Positions 39,436 to 51,500 of a stretch of 64,000 bases of DNA are shown here, piece after piece. Source of the DNA: Hirsutella rhossiliensis (Eukaryota > Ascomycota > Sordariomycetes > Hypocreales > Ophiocordycipitaceae). The stretch spans positions 62,001 to 126,000 of the forward strand of contig NW_025408676.1 in assembly GCF_020360975.1 (NCBI RefSeq), written 5' to 3'. A program made the position numbers and the translations under genes. The stretch's first letter is position 1; the number at the start of each line of letters is the position of its first letter. Under the pieces are notes generated by a model, which had not been told where the DNA came from, searched no databases, and worked only from the letters and a program-made list of their open reading frames with translations.

Positions 39436-40805
39436 ATAATAGCCGTTAATCTCTATAGCTAGCTATATAATACCCTTAATTACTATACTTTTTATCGCGC
39501 TTAAAGCGCCCTTTACTCGCCTTAAAGCAATCTTTTTTACTAGTACTTATATCTCTTATATAAGCGCCTTATTAGCTATAGTATAGTACTAATAGCCCTT
39601 ATTTATAAAGGCGGCGATAAGTAAAGAGTTATTAATTATAACCTATATTAAAGTAAGCTCCTCTTTTATATAAGCGGATAATTCCTCTTTCTCTTTTACT
39701 AGTACTAGTAATTAAGGCTCTAGAGCCCGTTTTTACTTTAGAGCTACTCTTTTTCCTTTACGTTTAAGGGGGCGGAGTCCTCCTTATCGTCTAAGGTAAG
39801 GAGCGGATCTATCTTCGTTACTTAAACCGCTATAGGCTGCTTAGCTATAAAGAAGAGGCATTTTAATATAAAGTATATAGACGCGCTATAATATAGGTAG
39901 TAGGCGTTAGCCTTCTTTTTCTTAATTTCCTTACTTATTCCTTACTTCGCTTACTACTTAAAGTATAGGGCGGTATAAGGGGTAGTCGACGGCGTCTTCT
40001 TACTACGTTTAGCCCGGTCTATATAAGTAGCTAATATTAAGGTATCCCTATCTATATTAATAGCTAGTTATTTATCTTATAAAAGGGTAATAATCCTATC
40101 GCCGCTATATAGTATATACTTATAGAGCTTTTAGAAATATAGCGTTTACTTATAGCCTTATACTACCTTTATTAACTAGCTTATATACTCGCTATAGTTA
40201 GTAGGTATAATTATAAGTATAAGTAGCTCCTATAAGGCCGGCGTAATCGAATTCTATAGCTATATAAGCTTTACGCTATCTTCTTTTACTATAGTCCCCG
40301 CTGCCTATAAGAGCGTCTCTTTAAAATTAAGGAGGAATTTACTAAAGGTTTATCTATCTCTTTACTTAAGGGTCTATAGCCTATCTTATGCCTTCTCCTA
40401 CTCTTATATATTACTAAACGTATATATAAGGTATTAAAAGAAGTTTTATAGGTTGCGTTTACTCTTAGGGCCGCCCTTATCTTAGAATCTAGAGATCCGC
40501 TATATCTAAGGCTCTAATAGCGTATAAAGGAGCAAATACTATACTATATCGCGATAGCTATTTAGGCCCTATTTCTCGTTAGTTATAAACTTTATTTATA
40601 GCTAGCTAAGGAAAAAGTAAAAGGACTTTAGCTTATTATCCTAAGTCGGCTAAGGGAGCGGCTTCTATATTAGTAATATCGCCGCTATAACTAGCGTTAC
40701 GGAGGTTATAGGGGTTAAAGCTAGTCTCGTAGATAGCTGCCTTAGTATAGCGAGAACCTTATCCTTCTCGCTAGCTATCGCGCTTTTAATCGCTTTTAGG
40801 ATAGC
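39436..40805 (-). mobile_element. Ty3/Gypsy element D, copy 3 (gag to RT N-terminus)
   Basis: Aligns with 23,330-24,686 of copy 1 and 44,060-45,030 of copy 2. Its left end is abrupt at the end of element G, as if G had inserted into it and the other side had been lost. No open frame. On its right it continues into 40,806-41,094, which may hold the D-family LTR. Confidence 0.7.
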
Positions 40806-41094
40806 TATAATACTTCCTATCTATCTAAGAAAGGGCGGAGTACTTTCTTAAGGAGGTAGTACCCTCTTTAAAGAGATATCTATTAGATCTATTAGTTAAT
40901 AGCTTATACTATTATAGAGTAAGTAGAGGTATATATATAGGTACTATCTATAAGATAATATTAATAAGCTATACTAAGCTTTTCTATATATAGCTAGCCT
41001 ATATATATATATATAGGATCTAGCCCTTTATATATAACTATATAGCTTAAGCTATAGCTTAAGCCTATAACCTATAATAGTTAAAGACTTTTAT
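40806..41094. repeat. AT-rich spacer between D copies, possible D-family LTR
   Basis: It lies between the 5' end of D copy 3 and the 3' end of D copy 2, both minus strand, where one shared LTR would be expected in a tandem arrangement. It contains palindromic CTTAAGCTATAGCTTAAG near 41,046. No second copy was found in the window, so the LTR reading is a guess from position. Confidence 0.25.
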
Positions 41095-44000
41095 ATATAC
41101 TACTATACTTCTTTACTACGATATTAATAGTAAATAAGATTAAGTAGGGCGGCTTAAAGCTATATATTATAAAGAAGGGAGCTATCTTAATAAAGGTTTA
41201 TAGTTTACTATTTAGCGCGAGCTAAGTAGTAAGGAGCTAGCGGTCTTAGTTTACTTAGTTATAGGCTATAACTACCTATAAGTATACCTATACTTCTTAG
41301 TTAACCCTCTTAAGTCCCTTATTAGTCTATAAGTAATAGGCTATATTAAGTAGCTATATAATTTAAGTAGCTAGTATAGGTACTATTAAAAGCAGCTAGT
41401 TTAGTTCGACCTTTTATCTTTTATAATAAAGGCTAGCTAGCTATATAAGTAGGCCTAGTACTAAAGGAAGCGCTCTATATAAGCTTTTATATCTATAGAT
41501 AGTATTAGCTTTAATATTACTAATTTACTAAGTTAGTCCTTAATTACCTATATATAGCGGTTACCGCCTTTTATAAGTAGGAGGTCTATTATAAAGTCTA
41601 TTTATATATATATATATAACTAGTTTAGTACTAAAAGCTACTTAAGTAGCCCTTTAAGCTATACCTTTTAGATCTTTATATAGCTATAAATATTATAGTT
41701 ATAAAGGAAGTAATAAATATAGTATTATAGGAGGGGCTAGTAAAAGTCCCTTATAAGGCTTACTACTATACTCTACTTACTTAGGTAACTTATAATACTA
41801 AAGTTATAAATAAGCTAGACTAGCTTCTCTTAAAGCTTATTTTATTTATCTAGCTTTAATAGTCTATCTTTCTCCTTAGCTTCTATAGTATATAGTACGC
41901 CTAGTACTTATAGTCTCCCTTACTAATATAAATGCCCTTATAGGTCGATATAATAGTTAGCTACTTATACCTTTAGCTTTAGCTTTAAATCTAGGTATTA
42001 TACGCCGGATTCTATAGTATAGCGCACGCCCTTATAAGTATAGTCTAAAGCCGCTATCTTATCTTATAAGCGTTAAAGGGCCTTATCTTAAAATACTCTC
42101 GCCGCGCGCGCCCTTAGGCCGGTCTATCCCTCCTTACTAGACTAAGGTAAAGGTAAGGGGGGAAGCTTATCTAGTAGTAAAAGTATAAGGGAAAGCCCGT
42201 CTACTAATACCGCGCCTTCTTCTATTAAGGAAGCTCTTATATAAGTCTATAGCGCTTCTTATAGGATAAGCTATAGATCCTAGGCCTTAATATCTACTCT
42301 TATTAGCTAGTCTTAATCCCTTTAAGAAAGCGCGTTTAGGACTATAGAGTCCCGCTTAAGGTAGTACTTAATCGAAAAGTTAAAGTATAAGAGATACTCT
42401 ACTTAGCGGGCTTACTACTCTAAGAGGTACTAGCGGGTTATAAAGTACTTAAGGTTCTTATAGTCTATAAGAACCTTAAAGCTCTTATAGCTTTAGAGCT
42501 TTACTTACTATTACTTAAGGTAGCTAATAATTACTAGTATCTCTTTATTATAAATAGCGTAATTCCGCTTTACTAGAGTTAGCTTATAAGAGTAGAACGC
42601 TATTAGTTACTTCTACCTATTTACCTCTTAAAAAAGCGTTCCTTTAAGTACCTAGCCGCTATAGTCTACTTTAACTAATATAAACTAGTTAAAGTCCTAC
42701 TAAAGTAGTATTAAGGCTTATAAGAATAGGTCCTTAAGTATATAAAACGCTCCTTCTTATATAGGCCCTTAATAAAAAGCAGTCTACTTACTAGTAATCT
42801 TATTTAAGGGTACTATAATATAAGAAAAGCCCTTAATAAATATCCTATAATAGTTTATAAACCTAAGGAAGCTTTATATACTTATTTATATAGTTAGGGC
42901 CGCTTAGTCTTAGATCGCTTAGATCTTTATAGGATCTACCTATATACCTATACTTACGTAGATAATAAAGCCTAGGTACTTAACCCTTTTAACCTTAAAT
43001 TTATATTTATTTAAGTTAAAGTAGAGCCTATAAAGTTAAAGGCGCTTTAAGACCTTTTATACTTTCTATATATAGTCCTTATAAGAGCCGCTTATATAAA
43101 TAAGGATATTATCTATATATATAAAGGCGAACTTATTAAGGAAGTCTTAAAGTATATTATTAATATAATACTAAAAGGTAGTAGGCGCTCTTAAGATACT
43201 AAAGGGCGTTATAAGCTACTTAAATAAGCTATAATATATATAAAACGCTGTTTTCTACTTATTACCCTTTAAGATCTATACCTTATAGAACGCTTATTTT
43301 ATATCTAGCTTTATAAACTACTTTACCTTTAAAAGGTTATAGAGTATATTTAAGATTAAAGGTAAGAGGTAGTAGTCTAGCCTTATAATTACGTTTAAAG
43401 CTCCATAATTATAATAGAACTATATCTAGCCCCTTAGTTTATATATAAATAAGACTAGCGCTCTTACTTTAAAGCTACTTACTTAAATAAAACCCTTATT
43501 TAAAAGGTCTCTTAGTATCTTCTTTAGTACTAATAGCTCTATATATAATATATTATATAGCGGTCTAAATAGTATAGGTAGTTCTTACCCCTTCTTATTA
43601 GTATAGAGTATAATCCTATAGTCTACCCTTAGCTTATATAAGTTAAGCTTATTTACTTCTTAAGACTTAAATAGTAGTAAGAGGTTATAAAAGCGCTTTA
43701 ATATCTACTACTATAGCTTAGAAGGCGACTTTAGCTTTTTTATTTAAAGGGCCTTATCGATATCTACTAAGCTAATTATATAGACCGCTATATTAGCCGC
43801 TACTTAGCCTTCCTTCTACTTTACTTATTATATAGTTCTTATAAAGATAAAAGTAAGGACTTCTTAAGCTAAGTATAAAGCTTATATACTTAGTCCTATA
43901 CTTATAAAACCGTTATTATAATAGACCTACTATTATATAGGCTTAAACTATAGCTTCTTTTAGTATAGAACTAAGTATAACTTTATATATAATAACTAAG

Positions 44001-45030
44001 GTTTCCTAAGGATTAAGGGAAACTCTAGCTAAGGGATTATATAGGCTATAATAAGCTTATAGTAACCGTCGACCTTTATAGCTAGCTATATAATACCCTT
44101 AATTACTATACTTTTTATTACGCTTAAAGCGCCCTTTACTTACCTTAGAGCGATCTTTTCTACTAGTACATATATCTCTTATATAAGCGCCTTATTAACT
44201 ATAGCGTAGTACTAGTAGCCCTTATTTATAAAGGCGGCGATAGGTAAAGAGTTATTAATTATAACCTATATTAAAGTAAGCTCTTTTTTTATATAGGTAG
44301 ATAATTCCTCTTTCTCTTTTACTAGTACTAGTAATTAAGGCTTTAAAGCCTATCTTTACTCCGGAGCTACTCTTTTTCCTCTAGGCCTAGGGGCATAGAG
44401 TCCTCTTTATTATCTAAGGTAAGGAGCGGTTCTATCTTTACTACTTAAACTACTATAGGCTACTTAGCTAAAAAGAAGGGGCATTTTAATATAAAGTATA
44501 TAAACGCGCTTTAATATAAGTAATAGCCGTTAGCCTTCCTTTTCCTAATTTCCTTACTTATTACTTACTTTACTTACTACTTAAAGTATAAGATAGTATA
44601 AAGGGTATTTAATAATAACTTCCTACTATATTTAGCTTAGTTTATATAAGTAGCTAATATTAAGGTATCCTTATTAGTATCGATAGTTAGCTATTCCTTT
44701 TATAAAAGGGCGGTAATCTTATTACCGCTATATAGTATATACTTATAAAGCTTTTAAAAATATAGCGTTTACTTATAGCCCTATACTACCTTTATTAACT
44801 AGCTTATATACTTACTATAGTTAGTAAGTATAATTATAAGGATAAGTAGCTCTTATAGGGCTAGCGTAATTAAGTTTTATAACTATATAAGCTTTATACT
44901 ATCTTCTTATATTATAGTTCCCGCCGCTTATAAGAACGTCTCTTTAAAGTTAGGGAGGAATTCGTTAAAGGTCTACCCGTTCCTTTACCTAAGGGTCTAT
45001 AGCCTATTATATACTTTCTCCCGCTCCTAT
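41095..45030 (-). mobile_element. Ty3/Gypsy element D, copy 2
   Basis: The longest uninterrupted D copy. On the minus strand the reverse transcriptase is recognisable: ALNVII at about 43,395-43,415 and the catalytic box FAFIYIDNILIY at about 43,080-43,125 with the second Asp changed to Asn. Integrase side is at 41,150-42,640, gag side at 44,100-45,030. The right end stops inside gag at 45,030, where a Copia fragment begins. Destroyed by RIP-type stops. Confidence 0.75.
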
Positions 45031-45545
45031 TAGCCTTATTTACTAGGCTAGATATCTTATATTCTATAATTTCCTATATTAGATTCGCGGCTAAGCCTAA
45101 CTAGACGTATTTTAAGGCTTTAAATATAATTTAGAAATATTTAAATAAATTCCCTAGCCTAAAGATTAAATATAGTTATAGTATCCCTTTTACCTATCTA
45201 TATATAAAGGGTTTTACCGACTCTAGCTAGGCGTTGGATTTAATAGACGGAAAATCCTTTTCCGGTTACTATTTTTATATATATAATAATATAATAAGCT
45301 AGGCTTACTTTAAGTAGAAAGCCGTTGCTCTTTTTACTTATAAAGCAAAGTATATTAGCCTTAGGGAAGTAAATAAAGAAGCTATTTATTTAAATATACT
45401 TTTTAAAAATATTACTAAGGATCTATTTATTAAGATTCTTAATACTATACCTCTTATTTTAATAGATAATACTACTACTATTAAATTAGTAGAAAATCCG
45501 GAATTTTATAAAAGGTCTAAGTATATACTCTAGCGCTACTATTCT
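45031..45545 (+). mobile_element. Copia fragment of family E (RNase H end)
   Basis: Reverse complement of 25,790-26,110 of element E plus about 190 bp that E lacks. The plus-strand translation includes STYKAKYISLREVNKEAIYL and DNTTTIKLVENPEFYKRSK, the C-terminal Copia RNase H region. No LTR attached on either side. Confidence 0.7.
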
Positions 45546-47730
45546 TAGGTTTATCGGTAGGAGGAGTCGGATCGCGGCCGTCTCTATTATTACCGTTATC
45601 GTTATCTTAGCCCTTATTTAGCTAAGCCTCGTTTTCGATATTAGCTTACTTATTTTAAGGAGCGGCCTAAGCGATAATCTCCTATTAGCTAGAGCCGCCC
45701 TATTAAGATAGAGTAGCTAGGTTATTAGTACTTACCTAAGAGCTCTTAGGTATAATCTCCTTATTAGTATTAGTATCGCTAATAAGGGTAATAAACTTAT
45801 AAGTTTCCTAGCCTATAAAGGTAGGCTTATTAGTAGTCGGAGTTAAGGTATTTAGTAAGGTAATAAGGGCACGACCTTTATTACTATTAAGTCCTAAACT
45901 AAAAGTTTCCTAGGACTAGGATTCCCTTATACCTTTCTTAGCTTTCTTTATTAAGAGGGAACTAGCGTTACTATAAGACTTCTAAGCTAATCGCTTATAC
46001 TTTAAGGGCGAATACGCCGCTACTTACTCTTATATATAGTATAGGAAATCGGCGTTATAGCTCTTTATCTTCTTTAGCGTAAAAAGTATTATTATTAATA
46101 AATCGTTAATAAAAAGTAATATAAAAGGTATAAGGGATTAATAAAAAAAGGTATAAAACTCTATAGTAATCGTAAGCGGAAGAGCTAAAGAAGAAAAGAG
46201 AAGAAAAGAAGTAAGAGATATATACGCACGCTCTTTATATTATAGTTACGCGGCCGATATATAGGCGATACTATAATAGTTACTTAGCGGTAACCGCTAG
46301 TATAATACCTATTAATATTATAGAGCATAGACTAATATATACTTTTATAGGTATATATACGCGATATATAACCGAAACTACCTCTCTTCTTAACTAAATA
46401 TATATAATATAGTAAAAGTAATATATATTAAAGATATAGCTAAGACGTTTATATAGGAAGGGAAATAATTATAAGAGCGCTATATAGAGGTATAAGCTAA
46501 TAAAGTACTTAGGTATATAGTACTAATATATTAGTAAGGTATTAGTAGGGAATTATGCCTACCCCGCTTATAAGATATAGACTACTTACTACTTTAATAG
46601 AAGAGGAGAAATCCCTCTTCTTATAAGCTTTAGTCTTATAATAAGGAGAAAATAATATATATAGCGTAGTACTTCTAGCTATCTTTACTACCTAACTAAT
46701 CGTACTATAATATATATTCTCTTATATATAGGCGCGGGTATAGGCATTTAGGTAGTATAAGTACTTACTAAGCGCGCGCGGTATAAATAGGCGGGGCGGG
46801 CTAGCCTTAGTATATATCTTAAAAATAAGTCGAGTATATAAATAGTAATATACTATTATATAAATAGTAATACTCTTTTATATATACTTCTTATATCTCT
46901 TTTTATAAGAATTATATAGTAGGTTAAGAGATCTAATAAATTACTAGTAAATCCCTTATATATATTTACCTTAGTATAATAAATTTTAGATATACTATAG
47001 TATAAGTAGGTATACCCTTTACTTTTTACTCTTATATATAAGTATATAAAATTAAAGTATAGACTAAAAGTTAAAATATTATATTTAGAAAAACCTATTT
47101 AAAGGGTTTTATTACTTCTATTATTTCTTATTTATACCTATAAATTATCTTTTTAGCCTTATACTTATTTTTATCGCTTTCCTATACTATTAGTAAATAT
47201 ACGTTTTCCTAGCTTAGTAAAGTAAAGAGGAACTAAGATATTAGCTAAAGTATAGCGTTTACTTTTTTAACCTTAGCTACGAGCTCCCGCTTTATAGGTA
47301 GCTTACCCTTTAAATTATCCGAGTAGTTATCTTCTTTCTTCTATTATCTATAATAGATCGAATTCTTTTATTAGTCTTATATATAATAAAAACTTAATAT
47401 CTAGTATAAGCTAGCTATAAAATACTATTAAGTATTTAGCCCTACGCTATCTTTATTAGGGCGACTCCTTAGGTAGTTACTTACTATAACTCCTTTTAAC
47501 GAAGTTATAAGAATCTAGTAAAAGAAATACTATTTTCTATAATTAACTAGTCCCCTTATATATAAAGATCTATCTTTTTAAGCTAGATAATCTCTAAGTT
47601 ATATCTTTAGTATTTAATTCTACCCCTATTCTTAAATATATTTAGACTTAAGTTACTTTATTTATCTTATTATAGGATAGGTTATAAGTCGTACTAAGAA
47701 GTATATATAAACAGCTAACTTTAGCTTCTT
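45546..47730. other. Unassigned RIP-marked DNA
   Basis: CA and TG remain very rare, so this was probably repeated DNA too, but no match to elements A-H or to a protein domain was seen. It includes a short direct repeat ATATAAATAGTAATA (about 46,837 and 46,860) and a GC-richer patch at 46,730-46,800. The segment at about 46,530-46,700 has the look of a Copia LTR (short inverted blocks, AAGGAGAAAA tract) but no partner. Low-CA composition ends near 47,730. Confidence 0.4.
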
Positions 47731-48583
47731 CTTTTTTTAAATAAAAGCCATCGCGTAGGGGCGTATACCACCCTAATATAGGCATTAACTCTATCTCCTA
47801 TATAGAAACAGAGGGTTACTAGTGCGGGTATAACTAGACGAAGGCACACTCGCAATGGTACCTAGCTATCTTAGATGCACTGCTTTCGTGACTTTTTATC
47901 GTCCTATTCCTAGAAGGCTTCGCGTCGAGTTGCTCGGCCTTTAGAAGCAGGATAATTAGTACTGTATTTTCAGGAGCGCATCGTCGGCCGTATCTCTAGC
48001 TGGAGCAGCGAGTACAAGCAAAGAGACGTAATAAGAGTAATAGCGGTAGAGAACTTCATTATTGCTTTTAACTTTGTTGCCGCTGCCCGCACGGATTATA
48101 TGCCGTAGCAATAGTGATCTAATAGTAACGAGTATAAAGAGAGAGCCGTAAGAAAAGGAGTAGACCTACGGTGTGATTTTTGTGTTAGCAGCAGCTATAA
48201 CGTGTCGTTACTGGTCTTCACTATGCTATAGTCTCGCTGCAGTCTCGATTAATCGTCTTTTACAAGGTTGGGAATAAAGGCGTTAGGGAGAAGAGATGCT
48301 ATAGGGCGAATGAATGGTGCTTGTTTGGATAATCGCTACGCATAGCGAGCCGGGGTTTCCTTTCTACGAAGGCCTAATTCGTCACAACGCTATGAAAGCT
48401 ATATAAAGTACTCCGGCTAAAGTCTATCACGTTCCGATGAAGCGGAATTTTACTATATATATATAGGGGAATGTGCGTATATAAACTATACGGTATCAGC
48501 GCTATACTTAACTAGCTAGCTACCCCTTTCCTACTTTTCGTCTACCCGTTAGGCGGGGTAGTTTACTGGTTAGTCAAGGCCCT
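47731..48583. other. Non-coding flank of the gene island
   Basis: CA and TG return to ordinary frequency here, marking the left edge of the non-RIPed island. No open frame or RNA gene was recognised. It forms the downstream flank of the toxin-like gene, whose stop codon is at 48,584-48,586. Confidence 0.5.
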
Positions 48584-51500
48584 CTAATGCCTTGCCGGCA
48601 TTAGACGAGTATTTCTACTCTCTTCGCTTGACAGATACCCCCAAATAACATACAACTTATCCTGGGCGTTGCCGTCGTCGCGGCCCACGTTTATATCAGG
48701 CGTCGTCCCGGTATAGCCGTGATACTCCTTATTAAGGAAGCCATCAATGCCTTCGGTTCCGCGAAAGAGCGCCAGTCGTCGGATTTTCTGCCGCGCCTCT
48801 GGATCCTTTTTGCACGTAAGGTAGCGGAATTTGCCTCCTGCGCCCTTTGCTAAGTCGTTTGACCCGGAAATTTCCTTATCTTGAACCGTGACTTCAAAGG
48901 AGGAGCAAGCATCGTCACGATTTACAGTATACTTAGGAATAATCCAAACAGATCTAGCAAGCGTTGTTAGCTTTCATGTCAGGGATTAAAGGGTACCGGC
49001 GTGTTATAACTTACTCTCCCCCGAAATCGTGATTGATTTCTTCACTGAGGCCTTGGGCCTCAAGGAGCCGGTTTGGTGGTGGATTCTTACTGTACACTAC
49101 CTATGATACCGTTAGTGAATGGTGTATATACCTTAGAGGGGGATACGCTTACATCCACGCCAGATACATAGGGCTTCAAGTAGGATTCGTACAGATCATA
49201 GAACTCTGTCCTGAATTTTGTTAGGAGTTCTTTTCCTGCCTTTCGCGCATTGCTCGGGTCGGCGGCGATTTTATCAACCTAAAATTATATATTAGTACTT
49301 TGTTTCCGTGCGGTTTTAGGAGGCTTAGACATGCCCAATTCCTGCTCTCCTCCTCCATTTCGACACTAGCAAACTCGATTTCAGTTTTAAGGTCCCCATC
49401 CAGTTCGACTAAAATAGGCGTTAGTGATTGGACCATAGTTGGGCGTTTAATTGGAGTGCTAGGCATCTTACGACGTTGTAGAGCTTGCGACATTTCCGAA
49501 ACTTTAACAAGTTCCCTTAAGACTATAGAAGACTAAAGTTGGGTATTAGTTTAGATGTTTTCGCAGGAAGGGAGTATGGCCCTAAAGTTGTATTCCATAC
49601 CACTCTGCTTGCGCTGCGGTAATCGAGTATCTTCTGGCTCGCGGGGAAGTTTTGAGCATTGGGATACTCTTCGAGAAAGGGCCTAACGCGCCGGTTAGTG
49701 GAATGCTCACAGCCTATAGCCTCTTCTTGCACTTGCCGATATTCATAATCGTGCTGGCAGCCATTCTCAATGAACTGGTCGGACCACTGTTTGACCTGCC
49801 GGAACGAGCCTTCGGTAGAAGCCGCAGAAATTTTCTCAGGCGCTCCCGAACCTCCCATCACTTTGCCCAAGTCGCCTTGGTAGAAGAGCGATACCTCAAC
49901 GTCAGCATTTTTACTGACCTGCTCCATGCTGTACTTTACGTCTACGCTCAGGTCGCCCTTGACTCCCCAAAACTTCAACGAAGCCTCGGCGCTATCGACT
50001 TGAATTAGTGCCGTGTATCTCTTGTCTAAAGGCGTAGAAACTCACTGTGCTTTGAGATCAGTCTTACTGACCGATCCTTTAGATTGGAAGGACACTCGAG
50101 CAATCATTTTCCCACCCTTATGGAAGCCTGAAATATTATTAGTTTTTATTTAATTAGGTGGTGGTGGGATCTTACCGCGGATCCAACGATCGCCAAAATC
50201 CGCATTGAAACTTTCACTCTTGTAGTTGTCGGTATTGAATTGGAACCCGGTCGGGAACTTTTGCTGTCGCTCAATATCGATGATAGCCACATATGTCAAG
50301 GTGTCCTTAGATATCTAGGAAATAAGCGTTAACATAATATCAATCCGTCTTGAAATGGAATACTTGCTTGTGTGTGATCGAGATAGTGGCCTGATATAGA
50401 TGCACTTTGACCCCAGCCAGAGACGGTCGCAGAAGCGCTGATATCAAGCGTCTTCAAATACGAACTTGAATCTTATCGTCAGTTTATGACTCGTTCCATC
50501 CTCGTTGAATTGGGGTCTTACTCGTATGATTCCGTGAGCTTAGAGTACACCTTTAGAGTGCCAGCGCAGTCAGGTTGATCGGCAGCCCGAGCACTGATGT
50601 GTTTCTCGTTCACATTCTGGCCCTGTTCCGGTGCCTGAACAGTCCCGTTGTTGCCTGTGCCTTCCTCATCAAGCAGTTTGTCGAGTTCGTTTGGGTCAGG
50701 TGGGGTGAAATATGACGTTGAATCTACGTCGGTCAAGTTTGCACTCGGTTTCGAAAAGGGGAATTCCACGGTTTGGTTAGCCATGTTTCTAGGTGTTGTA
50801 GTATTTATTGGCACGGTTTGGCCACCCGTGCCCTGTTCAGGTGCCGCAGGTTCATCCCGTTTTGCCTTGTTGGAGGGTGCGATGACGGCCCCAGGCTTCA
50901 GTCCTTTACCCAAAAACGAGTTATAACTAGTTTCCAGTTAGAGTCATGTCAGATATCCAAGACCAAGGTTAGTAGGGGTTGCGTACGCTTGTGCAACATT
51001 CAACAAACCGTTCCCTTCGACTTTCTTGTTGTCGGGCTTGGCCGCGGCATTGCCTTGTGCGCTGTTGCCCTTGCCCTTTTCAGTAGAACCATCCTTGTCC
51101 TTTCCAGCAGAGCCATCTTTGAGATCACAGCCGGGGTCGTCTCTCTTGCAGTGCTTCTTCTTGCAAGCCGTGTCCTCGGGCAGTGTCTCCTGTCCACGGG
51201 GCTTACGGCGCTCCATGAGGGGAAAGTTGCCATTCCAGCCGACCGGCTTTCCGTTTTCTTTCATGAATGCAATGGCGCTATCCTTGGTCGACCGACCCGC
51301 AGGAGGCTTGTGAGGCTTCCATTCAGGCTTTTCCCAGACGGGGTTGTTGTCTGCAAAGGGGGCAAGCTGGGGCACGTTGATACTTGCCATATATTGATCA
51401 AAAGTAGTATCGTATTTGGGATTTTTAACAAATGATTGGTGAGCAGCAATTTTGTCCAACTGGATGTCATCAGGGGCGTCGTGGCCTGGGGGCAGCCAGC

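Noticed and set aside
1..47730. CRISPR-like or phage-like regularly spaced repeats
   Set aside because: Repeats here are long, dispersed and bounded by LTRs and target duplications; the sequence is eukaryotic.
50773..51435. 220-codon plus-strand frame opposite the toxin-like gene
   Set aside because: Antisense of exons 1-2; the minus strand carries the signal peptide and the enzyme motifs.
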